Program-made: the position numbers and the translations under genes | Assembly (NCBI RefSeq): GCF_030730905.1 | Contig: NZ_JAVAMP010000001.1 | Span: 806,001 to 870,000 of the forward strand | Source: Chengkuizengella axinellae | Lineage (GTDB): Bacteria; Bacillota; Bacilli; Paenibacillales; KCTC-33759 | DNA: 64,000 nucleotides | Reading direction: 5' to 3' | The notes under the pieces: generated by a model | What the model was told of the DNA's origin: nothing | Databases searched by the model: none | What the model saw: the letters and a program-made list of their open reading frames with translations, nothing else | In this document: piece by piece, positions 25,578 through 34,213 of the stretch | Position numbering within the stretch: the first letter of the stretch is position 1 | Layout: the number at the start of each line of letters is the position of its first letter

Positions 25578-25859
25578 ATGACTGAAGAATTAAACCAGCA
25601 AGAAGAAGAACAAAGTTTTATTATTACGGATGATCAGGGTATTGAATACGAAATGCAAGTCGTTTATACGTTTTCAGTAGTTGATGATCAATATGCAGTA
25701 TTAATTGATAAAAACAACCCCGAAGGAGACGGAGTCATTTTTAAACTTGTCGAAGAGGATGGGGAAGGTTATCTTGAACCGATCGAAAGTGATGAAGAGT
25801 GGAAACGTGTAGTAGCTATTTATGAGGAAATTGTTGCAGAAGAAAATAATAAAGCATAA
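25578..25859 (+). CDS. DUF1292 family acidic protein
   Basis: 93 residues, strongly acidic. The pattern FIITDDQGIEYEMQVVYTFSVVDDQYAVLIDKNN and IFKLVEEDGEGYLEPIESDEEW is that of the DUF1292 (YrzB-like) family of small Bacilli proteins. AAGAGGT precedes the ATG. It stands alone and a strong terminator at 25880-25920 follows it. In many relatives the gene sits beside alaS/yrrK, but not here. Function unknown. Confidence 0.88.
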   Translation: MTEELNQQEEEQSFIITDDQGIEYEMQVVYTFSVVDDQYAVLIDKNNPEGDGVIFKLVEEDGEGYLEPIESDEEWKRVVAIYEEIVAEENNKA

Positions 25860-25879
25860 ATGAAAATTACTTTAAATAA

Positions 25880-25920
25880 TAAAACCGCTTAGTGATTTCA
25901 AATCATTAGGCGGTTTTTTT
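25880..25920 (+). terminator. Terminator after the DUF1292 gene
   Basis: AAAACCGC...GCGGTTTT outer arms with an inner TGATTT/AATCA pairing and a run of seven T residues. Confidence 0.85.
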
Positions 25921-25999
25921 CTTATAACATAGGAATTTATCAAGTTCTTAAATTCTATATTTCAACGCGATAGGCGTTTTTGTTCATTTTAATATCGAA

Positions 26000-26419
26000 T
26001 TATTTACGAGGGTTATAGTACATTTTTCGTCCATTGAACAAATGAAGCTCAGCTTTGTACGTTTTTCCCAAATACTTGCACAATTCATTTCCTTTAGCTT
26101 TATCTCCATGTGTACATCCATCAGGTAATACAACTTGAATAAATGATTGTTCTTCATCATCTTCAGTCATATTGCCAACCCCTACGATAATATACTTATA
26201 CAAATGATTGATTCCTTTAAGATAAAACCATTTTCCTTCTGAATCCGATTTTGTTTCAATAGTATAGGGAAATGCAGCCTCACCATAATCCCATCCTAAT
26301 TGTTGACCCGTTTTATTTACTTGTTCCTTATAAGCTAATAATTGCGCTTTCACTTCATCTAAAGTTACGGACGTTACAGTTGATTTCTCTTTGAATTTTA
26401 TGTATGCACTTTGACTCAA
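26000..26419 (-). CDS. DUF1885 family protein
   Basis: About 139 residues. The family pattern is AYIKF-EKSTVTSVTLDEVKAQLL at the N-terminus, GWDYGEAAFPYTIE in the middle, then YIIVGVG, IQVVLPDGCTHGDKAKGNELCKYL and ELHLFNGRKMYY at the end. It is soluble and mixed alpha/beta. TTG 26419 has the AAGGCGGG ribosome site at the best distance; GTG 26428 is the alternative. It stands alone between two single-gene units. Its role is unknown. Confidence 0.78.
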   Translation of the reverse strand: MSQSAYIKFKEKSTVTSVTLDEVKAQLLAYKEQVNKTGQQLGWDYGEAAFPYTIETKSDSEGKWFYLKGINHLYKYIIVGVGNMTEDDEEQSFIQVVLPDGCTHGDKAKGNELCKYLGKTYKAELHLFNGRKMYYNPRK

Positions 26420-26618
26420 ATTAGACACCCGCCTTATTTTTATGCCCAGCTAACTACCTTTTTTCCATAAATATCATAACATCAGATGGTAACATTTACA
26501 ATGAATATATTATGATTATGAATATATTGTTACTATTTTATAATACTAATTAATTAAATATGGATTTATGGTATAATCATTGTATATAATTTTCAGAAAA
26601 TAATAGGAGGTGAAAAGT

Positions 26619-26906
26619 ATGTTCGATAAATTATATGACGTGAATGAAAACACACATGTAAATTTTATTGGATTTACTACTGAAAATACTCGATATGATT
26701 TTGCTTTTGTGTACACTGATAATTTTTTTGGTAAACCTTTAGTAGTGTGTATGCAAACAGGAAGATCATCGCTATTATGTTTTGATGATTTAGATAACCT
26801 AGATTATTTGCAACGCATATTTTTGATCAATGAGGTGGAGGCTGAGGAGCTTTCAGATTTTTTGAAACAAAGAATACCTTCTGTACCTAATTTTGCTCAG
26901 TATTGA
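26619..26906 (+). CDS. DUF3055 family protein
   Basis: About 95 residues. MFDKLYDVNENTHVNFIGFT, then NRYDF-type strand and FFGKPLVVCMQTGRSSLLCFDDL are the DUF3055 consensus blocks. ATG 26619 has AGGAGGTG at 26605-26612; a GTG at 26610 overlaps the ribosome site and is not used. It is a small soluble protein of unknown function that is widespread in Bacillales. It converges on the decarboxylase gene without a clear terminator. Confidence 0.83.
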   Translation: MFDKLYDVNENTHVNFIGFTTENTRYDFAFVYTDNFFGKPLVVCMQTGRSSLLCFDDLDNLDYLQRIFLINEVEAEELSDFLKQRIPSVPNFAQY

Positions 26907-26956
26907 TCAGTTTGTATATTGTCCTTCAAAGCCCCTCACCCTTAAGGGTATATAAT

Positions 26957-28429
26957 TTAACGAATAGCTGAAGTTTCAACAATCACTTTCACTTTTTCAA
27001 TTGTTTTATCTTCAGGTCCTTGAACAGGTAAACCTACCTCTAAATGTTCATTTATATAATCTATATTTTCCTGTGACACAACTTCACCTGGTAATAGTAT
27101 TGGAATTCCAGGCGGATAAACCATAATAAATTCAGCTATAATTCTACCTGCAGATTCCTGGAAAGGAATCACTTCAGTATCTGCATAAAAGGCATCCCGT
27201 GGTGAGAGCGATAACTGCGGGATTTCTGGCGTTATAACAAATAAGCTTTTTAATTCTTTTGGGTTATAGTATTTTTCTGAAATATGTTGAAAAGATTTAA
27301 TTAACCAATTGATTGTATCAATCGTATCACCAGGGGTAACTATACAAAGAATATTATACATATCACTTAATTCTACTTCGATGTTAAAATCGTCTCTTAA
27401 TATATTTTCAACCTCATATCCAGTTAGTTTAATACCTTGTAAATGAATCGTTAATTTGGTTGGATCGTAATCAAAGGTCGCTTCACTTCCAATAATTTCG
27501 TCTCCAAAACAATAAAATCCCTTAATTTCGTTAATTTGTTTTCTTGCATGATCAGCTAAGGACAAACTTAATTCCGCCATCTGATCTCCATGAATAGCCA
27601 GGTTTTTTCTGGCAGTATCCAAAGAAGCTAATAGGATATATGATGTTGATGTAGTAGTTAACATACTCATAATAGATTGAACTCTTTTTGCATCCACAAG
27701 CCCTTCTTTAACGTTTAATACTGAGCTCTGAGTAAGAGATCCACCAAGTTTGTGAACACTAGTAGCGGCCATGTCTGCACCTGCTTGCATTGCAGATAGA
27801 GGTAGTTTTTCATGAAAGTGAATATGAACGCCATGAGCTTCATCAACTAGGACAGGCACAGCATAAGTATGCGCTAAGTCAACAATTTCCTTTAGATTAG
27901 CTGAGATGCCAAAGTAAGTTGGATTTATCACTAAAACCGCTTTTGCATCTGGGTGAATTTCTAAAGCTCTTTGGACAGAGTGTGTTGTAATACCATGTGC
28001 AATCCCTAATTTTTCATCCATGGTAGGATAAATGAAAACAGGTTTTGCTCCTGCAAAAATGATGGCAGACATAATCGATTTATGGACATTTCTAGGAACA
28101 ATGATTTTGTCGCCATGTCCACATACAGACATAATCATCGTCATAATGGCTCCACTAGTCCCCTGTACTGAAAAGAAGGTGTAATCCGCACCAAAAGCTT
28201 CTGCTGCTAGTTCCTGTGCTTCTTGAATGATTCCAGTAGGTTGATGAAGATCATCCAAAGGTGCAATATTAATTAAATCAATGGAAAGCGCATTGCTTCC
28301 AATGAAACGTTTGAATTGTTCATCCATTCCTTCACCATTTTTATGGCCAGGAATATGGAATTGATATGGTTTTTTTTGTGCATGTTCAACTAATGCCGTA
28401 AATAACGGCGTACGATGCTGTTGATTCAT
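26957..28429 (-). CDS. speA: Arginine decarboxylase-like PLP enzyme (Orn/Lys/Arg decarboxylase)
   Basis: 490 residues, the length of Bacillus SpeA. It is a fold type I PLP enzyme: FHIPGHKNGEGM near residue 23, FSVQGTSGAIMTMIMSVCGHGDKIIVPRN near 84-112, VINPTYFG near 165, LVDEAHG near 193 and the PLP lysine in SVHKLGGSLTQSS near 224. It likely makes agmatine from arginine as the start of polyamine synthesis. Lysine or ornithine as substrate cannot be excluded from sequence. No speE/speB lies nearby. Confidence 0.85.
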   Translation of the reverse strand: MNQQHRTPLFTALVEHAQKKPYQFHIPGHKNGEGMDEQFKRFIGSNALSIDLINIAPLDDLHQPTGIIQEAQELAAEAFGADYTFFSVQGTSGAIMTMIMSVCGHGDKIIVPRNVHKSIMSAIIFAGAKPVFIYPTMDEKLGIAHGITTHSVQRALEIHPDAKAVLVINPTYFGISANLKEIVDLAHTYAVPVLVDEAHGVHIHFHEKLPLSAMQAGADMAATSVHKLGGSLTQSSVLNVKEGLVDAKRVQSIMSMLTTTSTSYILLASLDTARKNLAIHGDQMAELSLSLADHARKQINEIKGFYCFGDEIIGSEATFDYDPTKLTIHLQGIKLTGYEVENILRDDFNIEVELSDMYNILCIVTPGDTIDTINWLIKSFQHISEKYYNPKELKSLFVITPEIPQLSLSPRDAFYADTEVIPFQESAGRIIAEFIMVYPPGIPILLPGEVVSQENIDYINEHLEVGLPVQGPEDKTIEKVKVIVETSAIR

Positions 28430-28639
28430 TAGCTTACTTCATTCCTTCAAGTAAATTGTAATATTAAACAAGCTAGAGTATACCAAAAATAAAATCAATT
28501 TTCTACTCAAACTACCCATTATTGAATTTACTTCACTTTTGCAGGGTTCATAATGACTAGAACTTTAAAAAGTGTTTAAAATAAATGTTGTTAAACAAAT
28601 CCAAAAATGAATAGAACATCGAAAAATGGAGGAATAAAG

Positions 28640-29059
28640 ATGGAAGTATTGTATACAGCAACAGCGACTGCAACAGGGGGAAGAGATGGAAAGGTAATTT
28701 CTGATGATAGTGTTATCGATATAGCATTAAAAACACCAAAAGAACTAGGTGGTCCCGGAGGTCATGCCACCAATCCAGAACAGTTATTTGCAGCAGGTTA
28801 TTCGGCTTGTTTTGACAGTGCTTTAAAGGTAGTAATTCGAAATCAAAAAGCTCAAGTGACATCAACAGCTGTTACTGGAAAAGTTTCTATTGGAAAAGAC
28901 CCTGAAGGTGGCTTTAAAATTGGAGCAGAACTATTAGTAAAAGTTGAAGGTGTGGACCAAGCAGAAGCATTGGAGTTAGTAAAAGCAGCTCATCAAGTCT
29001 GTCCTTATTCTAAAGCAACACGCGGTAATATAGAAGTGAAATTGCTTCTGGCACAATAA
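28640..29059 (+). CDS. ohr: Organic hydroperoxide resistance protein (Ohr/OsmC family)
   Basis: 139 residues. Reduces organic hydroperoxides with thiols. The two redox cysteines are visible: the first in YSACFDSALK near residue 50 and the second in AHQVCPYSKATRGN near 120. TATATATGGRDGKV at the N-terminus and KTPKELGGPGGHATNPEQLFAAG are family signatures. ATG 28640 has GGAGG at good spacing, and an upstream in-frame ATG at 28607 lacks one. No OhrR regulator is adjacent. Confidence 0.93.
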   Translation: MEVLYTATATATGGRDGKVISDDSVIDIALKTPKELGGPGGHATNPEQLFAAGYSACFDSALKVVIRNQKAQVTSTAVTGKVSIGKDPEGGFKIGAELLVKVEGVDQAEALELVKAAHQVCPYSKATRGNIEVKLLLAQ

Positions 29060-29086
29060 TACAAAAACTTGATCAGGATATGAAAG

Positions 29087-29120
29087 AAGAAAGCTTGCCT
29101 ATTGGTGAGCTTTCTTTAGC
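29087..29120 (+). terminator. Terminator after ohr
   Basis: A 13-bp stem (AAGAAAGCTTGCC with GGTGAGCTTTCTT, two G-T pairs) and a four-base loop, followed by a mixed T-rich tail. Confidence 0.75.
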
Positions 29121-29268
29121 TATTTTGAATGATTTATTTCATTATTTTATCACATATTTATTTTAACAAAAGAAAAAGTTATGGTACGATAATATAAGGT
29201 TTTTATAGATTAAAGTATTATTGAACCTCATTATTCATTGTTGTTGATTGGAACTTGGAGGAGTTAAA

Positions 29269-30417
29269 TTGCAGAAGAAGATTGGTATCATCATGGTTTT
29301 GCTTATTACGACATTTATTGGTTTTGCTATTATTATTCCTGTACTACCGAAAATCGTATCTGTTTTTCATATGAATATGATGTTGGCTTTATATTCTGCT
29401 GTATCATTTATCATGTCTCCGATTTGGGGGAAATTATCAGATAAATGGGGACGAAGGCCTATTATCTTAACGGGTATTTTAGGATTTAGTGTTAGTTTTT
29501 TTGTTTTTGCTGTTTCATTAGAAAGTTTATGGTTAATGTACATATCAAGAATTTTAGGCGGATTCTTCTCAGGTGCCGTTACATCTTGTGCAGTGGCTTA
29601 TGTAGCAGATATCACTACGAACGAAAAACGGACTAAAGCGATGGGACTCGTAGGTATGTCTATCGGCCTAGGATTTATATTTGGACCAGCTATTGGTGGA
29701 TTATTAAGCACAATTAGTACACAAACACCATTTTTTGTTTCTTCTGGTCTTGCATTTGTAACATTTATCTTTGTATTAATTTATCTGACAGAATCCTTAT
29801 CTAAGGAACAAAGACAAAATACAGTAAAAGAAAAGGTATCAAGATGGGCAGCTTTTACAGGTCCAATGAAATATTTATATGTGATGTCCTTTTTTGTAAC
29901 ATTTACTTTGGCAGGGCTTGAAGGGACTTTGATCTATTATCAAGAAACTAGGTTTGATGCAACATCTGAAAAAATAGGTATCATGTTTCTGATTAGTGGA
30001 ATTGTAGGAGCACTTATTCAAGGTGGAGTCATTCGTAGATATGTAAAACCAGGAACGGAATCTAGATTTATACAAATTGGGTTGCTGTTATCAGCCGCTG
30101 GTTTTATACTGTTGCTTTTCTCAAATGATTTATGGACAGCTTCATTGTATTTGTCTGTATTTGCGGCAGGTAACGCATTTATTAGACCTTGTGTGATCTC
30201 CTTAATTACACAAAAAACAAAAGTAGGACAAGGGGTTGCAACAGGACTAAACTCTTCAATGGATAGCTTAGGTAGAATTGCGGGTCCATTATTTGCAACT
30301 GCTTTATTTACATTGAACGAAACACTGCCATTTATCGTAGGAGCAATTATCTGTGTTGCAGCCATTCAACTCGTTGTATCGTATAAAAAATCAGATGTTA
30401 AATATGAGGCTGTTTAA
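29269..30417 (+). CDS. MFS multidrug/tetracycline-type exporter
   Basis: About 382 residues with 12 predicted membrane helices. The loop between helices 2 and 3 (GKLSDKWGRRPIIL) is the major facilitator motif A, and the motif C region GLGFIFGPAIGGLL in helix 5 marks drug-proton antiporters of the 12-helix type. TTG 29269 has GGAGGAG at 29257-29263; the longer frame from 29248 has no site. It is a single gene ended by a strong terminator. The substrate is not predictable. Confidence 0.88.
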   Translation: MQKKIGIIMVLLITTFIGFAIIIPVLPKIVSVFHMNMMLALYSAVSFIMSPIWGKLSDKWGRRPIILTGILGFSVSFFVFAVSLESLWLMYISRILGGFFSGAVTSCAVAYVADITTNEKRTKAMGLVGMSIGLGFIFGPAIGGLLSTISTQTPFFVSSGLAFVTFIFVLIYLTESLSKEQRQNTVKEKVSRWAAFTGPMKYLYVMSFFVTFTLAGLEGTLIYYQETRFDATSEKIGIMFLISGIVGALIQGGVIRRYVKPGTESRFIQIGLLLSAAGFILLLFSNDLWTASLYLSVFAAGNAFIRPCVISLITQKTKVGQGVATGLNSSMDSLGRIAGPLFATALFTLNETLPFIVGAIICVAAIQLVVSYKKSDVKYEAV

Positions 30418-30451
30418 AAGTGATTTATAACAAAATAATTTATCACGTTCT

Positions 30452-30497
30452 CATGCTGTTAGGCTCCCTCTTCTTCAAGGGGGAGCCTAACAGCATG
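30452..30497. terminator. Strong bidirectional terminator between MFS and tetR genes
   Basis: A stem of 17 perfect pairs (CATGCTGTTAGGCTCCC) plus further T-G and C-G pairs separates two convergent units. Confidence 0.9.
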
Positions 30498-30539
30498 TTT
30501 TCACCTGACTAGGATATCTAACTTTCATAATTTTCAACT

Positions 30540-31226
30540 TTATATATTCGGCTCAGCCTCGTTTCTTGGAATGCTGCTAATACCATACATAATAAAGTTG
30601 ATTGTATGATCTATTTCTTGCTCATCATCCCACTCTATGTTTGGTAGAATAAAGTATCTCACCAATAAATGTCCCATTACAGTGGAAACTGTAAATCGAA
30701 TAACAGAGGGTGGAGGGACCGAGATGATTTCTTCTTTTTTTTGAAAATGATCCACAATTTTATGCATGCGATCATATACGATAGATGCTACGTGTTTAAC
30801 AAATAAAGCTTGTAAATCAGGTTGGAAGGGGATTTCTTGTAAAAGTATCTTTAAAACCGCTGTATGTTTTTTTATAAATTTAATTCGATTCATGATCAAT
30901 TCTCTCAAAAAATCTTCATATGAATGATGTGTATCGCTTAGAAGCTTTTCGACATCTCTTAGAATAAAAGGAGCTACAAGTTTACCCATCTTAGGCGCTA
31001 CTATAGAAATTAATAAATCTTTTTTCGTTTTATAGTGACGAAATATCGTTCCTTCTGCTACTCCTGCTTTTTTAGCTATTTCATTTGTAGAGGAGGCAGA
31101 ATACCCTTTTTCAGAGAATACTTCTACAGCGGCTTTTATAATTTTAAGCTGTTTATCTGTTTTTTTCTCATCCTCATCATTGATTTCGAGGAGTTCTTTT
31201 ATCCATTGTTCCATTGATTCTGACAC
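30540..31226 (-). CDS. TetR/AcrR-family regulator of the ABC exporter
   Basis: 228 residues. A basic N-terminal arm leads to the HTH (KGYSASSTNEIAKKAGVAEGTIFRHYKTKKDLLI) near residues 40-72 and then a helical ligand domain. GTG 31226 has AGGAGG at 8 bases. It is the last gene of an ATPase-permease-repressor run on the minus strand. The inverted repeat TGAGT-N4-ACTCA at 33100-33113 before the first gene is a likely operator for it. It ends at a strong bidirectional terminator shared with the MFS gene. Confidence 0.87.
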   Translation of the reverse strand: MSESMEQWIKELLEINDEDEKKTDKQLKIIKAAVEVFSEKGYSASSTNEIAKKAGVAEGTIFRHYKTKKDLLISIVAPKMGKLVAPFILRDVEKLLSDTHHSYEDFLRELIMNRIKFIKKHTAVLKILLQEIPFQPDLQALFVKHVASIVYDRMHKIVDHFQKKEEIISVPPPSVIRFTVSTVMGHLLVRYFILPNIEWDDEQEIDHTINFIMYGISSIPRNEAEPNI

Positions 31227-31322
31227 GTATATTTCCTCCTGTTTTCCTTTCTTACGATTGACTTATAGATTCTGATCCCTTAAAATCGCTCAGATCTGAC
31301 CTTTATTTGTTCTGGAAGTATA

Positions 31323-32348
31323 TTACAGCTTTCGGTATTTTTTTAATGTGAAAATATTGGCGATTATGATAGTAACAGAAAAACCTGACAATACATATAC
31401 ATCAACAGCAATTTCGTTCCAACCACTTCCTCGCACCATAATCTCCCTTAATGCATCTGCTCCATAAGATAATGGCATTAAAATACTTAACCATTGTAGC
31501 CATTCCGACATGCTTTCTATATTAAATAGTCCAGACAAAAAGACCTGTGGTACAATCACTAGCGGGATAAATTGAACCATTTGAAACTCATTATTAGCAA
31601 AGGCGGATAAAAGTGTGCCTAATGTGAGTGCAGTCATGGCTAATAACAATGTAACTAATAAGACAAGCCAAATCGAACCCATCATTAACATATCAAGCAC
31701 TTGTATGGAAAACCATGCGATTAGAGCAGCTTGTATGATTGAGAATATTCCAAATCCGATGACATAACCGATGACAAGTTCCCATCGTTTTACAGGTGTT
31801 GCCATTAAGCGTTCTAGTGTTCCTGTAGTTCTTTCGCGTAAAAATGAAATTCCAGAAGTAAGGAAGACGAAGAAAAATGCAAATACACCTATGAGTACAG
31901 GGCCGAAAGAATCAAAGGCTGTCATGTCCTCTGATCCATGTAAGTAAGTAATTGAAGCTTGTAAAGAGTTTGATGCAGGGGAGAGCTCGCTAGCTATATT
32001 TTGAAATAGGATCAACATAGATTTATTTACAGAAGGGTCACTGCCTTCTAATATCAACTCAGGACCTGTAGAAGTCCATGTTAGTATGGCGTCTATACTG
32101 CCTTCAGTCAACATTGCATCTGCTGTTTGAGTAGTGTAATCCATGAATTGAGCATCCTGATTCTCTAATAGACTTGATACCTGCTCTGGAATATCAACTA
32201 GAGCAATAGTAGGTTCATATTGATCACTGTGAAATACTTGTGACATTAACCACAATATAAACATAGGGGCAACTAAAATCATCGCCAATGTTCTTTTGTC
32301 ATTTATGAATTGTTTGATAATACGTATAACTAGTGCTTTCATCTTCAT
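31323..32348 (-). CDS. ABC-2 type exporter permease
   Basis: 341 residues. One N-terminal helix (MILVAPMFILWLMSQVF) is followed by an extracytoplasmic domain of about 120 residues. Five or six C-terminal helices then include the family block FLRERTTGTLERLMATPVKRWELVIGY near residues 167-195. The same plan is seen in YhgE/LmrA-type drug exporters. It overlaps the ATPase stop codon by four bases (ATGA), so the two are translationally coupled. The substrate is unknown. Confidence 0.88.
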   Translation of the reverse strand: MKMKALVIRIIKQFINDKRTLAMILVAPMFILWLMSQVFHSDQYEPTIALVDIPEQVSSLLENQDAQFMDYTTQTADAMLTEGSIDAILTWTSTGPELILEGSDPSVNKSMLILFQNIASELSPASNSLQASITYLHGSEDMTAFDSFGPVLIGVFAFFFVFLTSGISFLRERTTGTLERLMATPVKRWELVIGYVIGFGIFSIIQAALIAWFSIQVLDMLMMGSIWLVLLVTLLLAMTALTLGTLLSAFANNEFQMVQFIPLVIVPQVFLSGLFNIESMSEWLQWLSILMPLSYGADALREIMVRGSGWNEIAVDVYVLSGFSVTIIIANIFTLKKYRKL

Positions 32349-33070
32349 GCTTTTGCACCTCCATAATAAAGAAAGGCATCTTCAATGCTGCTCTTTTCAG
32401 TAGCCTTCATTAATTGATTTGGTGTGTCAAAAGCAATGATCTCTCCGTCTCGAAGCATAGCTAGTTGATGACACTTTTCAGCTTCATCCATAACATGTGT
32501 TGTTACAATGATAGTTGTACCTTGTTTGCTTAATAGTTCTAATTCTGACCATATCGATTGGCGAAGCACAGGATCGATACCTACAGTTGGTTCATCCAGT
32601 AATAAAACTTCTGGTTGATGAACCAGAGCTATAGCTAAAGATAATCTACGTTTCATCCCTCCAGAGTATTTGCTAACTTTTTTGCGTAAATCAGACGTTA
32701 AATCAACAAGTTCCATCACTTCGTTAATTCTTTGTTTCTTGGTTTTTCCTTTTAATCCATATAGCTGTGCAAAAAAATCCAAGTTATCGTAAGCGGTTAA
32801 TTCGGTATATAATGCATCGGATTGTGCCATGTAACCTAAACGTTTTACGATGTTTAATGAAGGCATCTTTGTTGATAGAACGTGAATTTTCCCTCGATCA
32901 GGGGTATCCATACCTGCAATTAGTTTAATTAACGTTGTTTTCCCGGCACCAGAAGGTCCTAACAATCCAGTGATCTTGGCATGTGGAATATCTAAAGAGA
33001 TATTCTGAAGTACTGTTCTTTTACTGAATTTCTTCGTTAGTTGTTGAACTTGAATACAAGGTTCTACCAT
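32345..33070 (-). CDS. ABC exporter ATP-binding protein
   Basis: 241 residues. Walker A GPSGAGKTTLI near residues 37-47, signature YSGGMKRRLSLA near 136, Walker B VLLLDEPTVGIDP near 155 and the H-loop TTHVMDEAEKC near 192. It is a drug-type ABC-2 ATPase with the short accessory tail. AGGAGGGAG precedes the ATG. It is the first gene of the minus-strand operon, directly below the probable TetR operator. Confidence 0.92.
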   Translation of the reverse strand: MVEPCIQVQQLTKKFSKRTVLQNISLDIPHAKITGLLGPSGAGKTTLIKLIAGMDTPDRGKIHVLSTKMPSLNIVKRLGYMAQSDALYTELTAYDNLDFFAQLYGLKGKTKKQRINEVMELVDLTSDLRKKVSKYSGGMKRRLSLAIALVHQPEVLLLDEPTVGIDPVLRQSIWSELELLSKQGTTIIVTTHVMDEAEKCHQLAMLRDGEIIAFDTPNQLMKATEKSSIEDAFLYYGGAKA

Positions 33071-33099
33071 TGAGACTCCCTCCTTTATTCAAAAAAAAG

Positions 33100-33113
33100 T
33101 GAGTAATCACTCA
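33100..33113 (-). promoter_or_regulatory. Inverted repeat, probable TetR operator
   Basis: TGAGTAATCACTCA: 5-bp arms with a 4-base spacer, 30 bases upstream of the ATPase start. TGAGT-N4-ACTCA half-sites are common for TetR-type repressors of exporter operons. Confidence 0.6.
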
Positions 33114-33130
33114 TTTGTAGTTTATTCCAA

Positions 33131-33297
33131 TTATTGCTATTTGTAAAGAATTAAAATTAAAAATTGTAGAAGAACAGAAAGAATTCAAAAACGTTGATAA
33201 GGATCGTTTAGAGAAAACACTTCAAAGATTAGAAGAGCGGGTTAAAAAAGTGAAGGAGAGAAGTGAAGAAGCATTAACAAGAATGATATTATTCTGA
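33131..33297 (+). pseudogene. Possible remnant of a charged coiled-coil gene
   Basis: A frame of about 50 codons reads as a plausible protein end (EQKEFKNVDKDRLEKTLQRL, then EERVKKVKERSEEAL) and stops at 33295-33297. It has no start codon with a ribosome site, and the next upstream in-frame codon of note is a stop. Codon use looks natural, so this could be the 3' end of a lost gene. A chance reading frame is possible. Confidence 0.3.
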
Positions 33298-33308
33298 TTA
33301 AATGCTAA

Positions 33309-33351
33309 TAAAAGAGATGAGAATGCATTCACTCCAAACTCATCTCTTTTA
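33309..33351. terminator. Bidirectional terminator between remnant and DUF1054 gene
   Basis: TAAAAGAGATGAG and CTCATCTCTTTTA pair over 13 positions around an 18-base loop, with T/A runs on both sides. Confidence 0.8.
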
Positions 33352-33352
33352 T

Positions 33353-33979
33353 TTATTCGAATGACATTTTATACAGGGGTAAGAGAGTCTTCATCGTATC
33401 TTCAATGAATTGCATAAACTCCTGTCCATTTTGCAAAATTGGATCATCAGACTGTATGTGGCGTCCAATTAGCAGTTCTGCTTTTTTTACATCACGGAAC
33501 CTTTCTAAATGCTTGATAAAATGTTCTGTTTCTATACCATTCATTGCTATGGATTCTTTTTTCATATGGTCTAAAGAAATGACATAATCAGTAGGAATGA
33601 TGGATTGAACTTGTTCTACGTTGTTTATGAAATTTTGAGCAATATTCTTTTTGTTTGGTAATTCATAGATCAGTGCAAGCCAAATAAATAAATGATCGTC
33701 AAATAGTCCTACTTGAAAATGAGGATGTGCTTTGTAACCTCTTTTGTTATTAGCCCATGCTACCCAAGTATCATTGGGTGGATTCACCTTTCTTCTAGCA
33801 TGTTTAGCAACATGTGGAAACATTTCTTCTCCACAAATTGCAGATAAATATGAAGCAAGTTCTGTCCCTAATACTTCTAGTTTAGGTCGAACGTGTTGGA
33901 TTAAAGCTTCCATTCTTGGTTCCAAACCGTCTATCGTAAAAACATGGAAATCTTCTTTTGTAAAACCTTGAAAATTCAT
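33353..33979 (-). CDS. DUF1054 family protein (YktB-like)
   Basis: About 208 residues. It carries the DUF1054 blocks: FTKEDFHVFTIDGLEPRMEALI at the N-terminus, LSAICGEEMFPHVAKHARRKVNPP, then GYKAHPHFQVGLFDDHLFIW. ATG 33979 has AGGAGG at 33990 and an in-frame ATG at 34027 does not. YktB-type proteins are small alpha/beta proteins of unknown function. It is a single gene, ended by the terminator at 33309-33351. Confidence 0.9.
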   Translation of the reverse strand: MNFQGFTKEDFHVFTIDGLEPRMEALIQHVRPKLEVLGTELASYLSAICGEEMFPHVAKHARRKVNPPNDTWVAWANNKRGYKAHPHFQVGLFDDHLFIWLALIYELPNKKNIAQNFINNVEQVQSIIPTDYVISLDHMKKESIAMNGIETEHFIKHLERFRDVKKAELLIGRHIQSDDPILQNGQEFMQFIEDTMKTLLPLYKMSFE

Positions 33980-34213
33980 TCTATGTAAACCTCCTGTATG
34001 TAAAAATAATAAAGTATATATCATCAAAGTAAATATATCTTATTTATGATGGTTGAACAAGTTTCCATGTAACAAATACATGTACAAAATGATTAAAACA
34101 TCAATATGACCTAGAAATATTAATAGTTTTTTAAGCTATACGACTTATAGCTGACACAATGAAGTTATAAACTATCTAGGAAAATACAAAAGAATTTGGA
34201 TAGGAGAGATATC

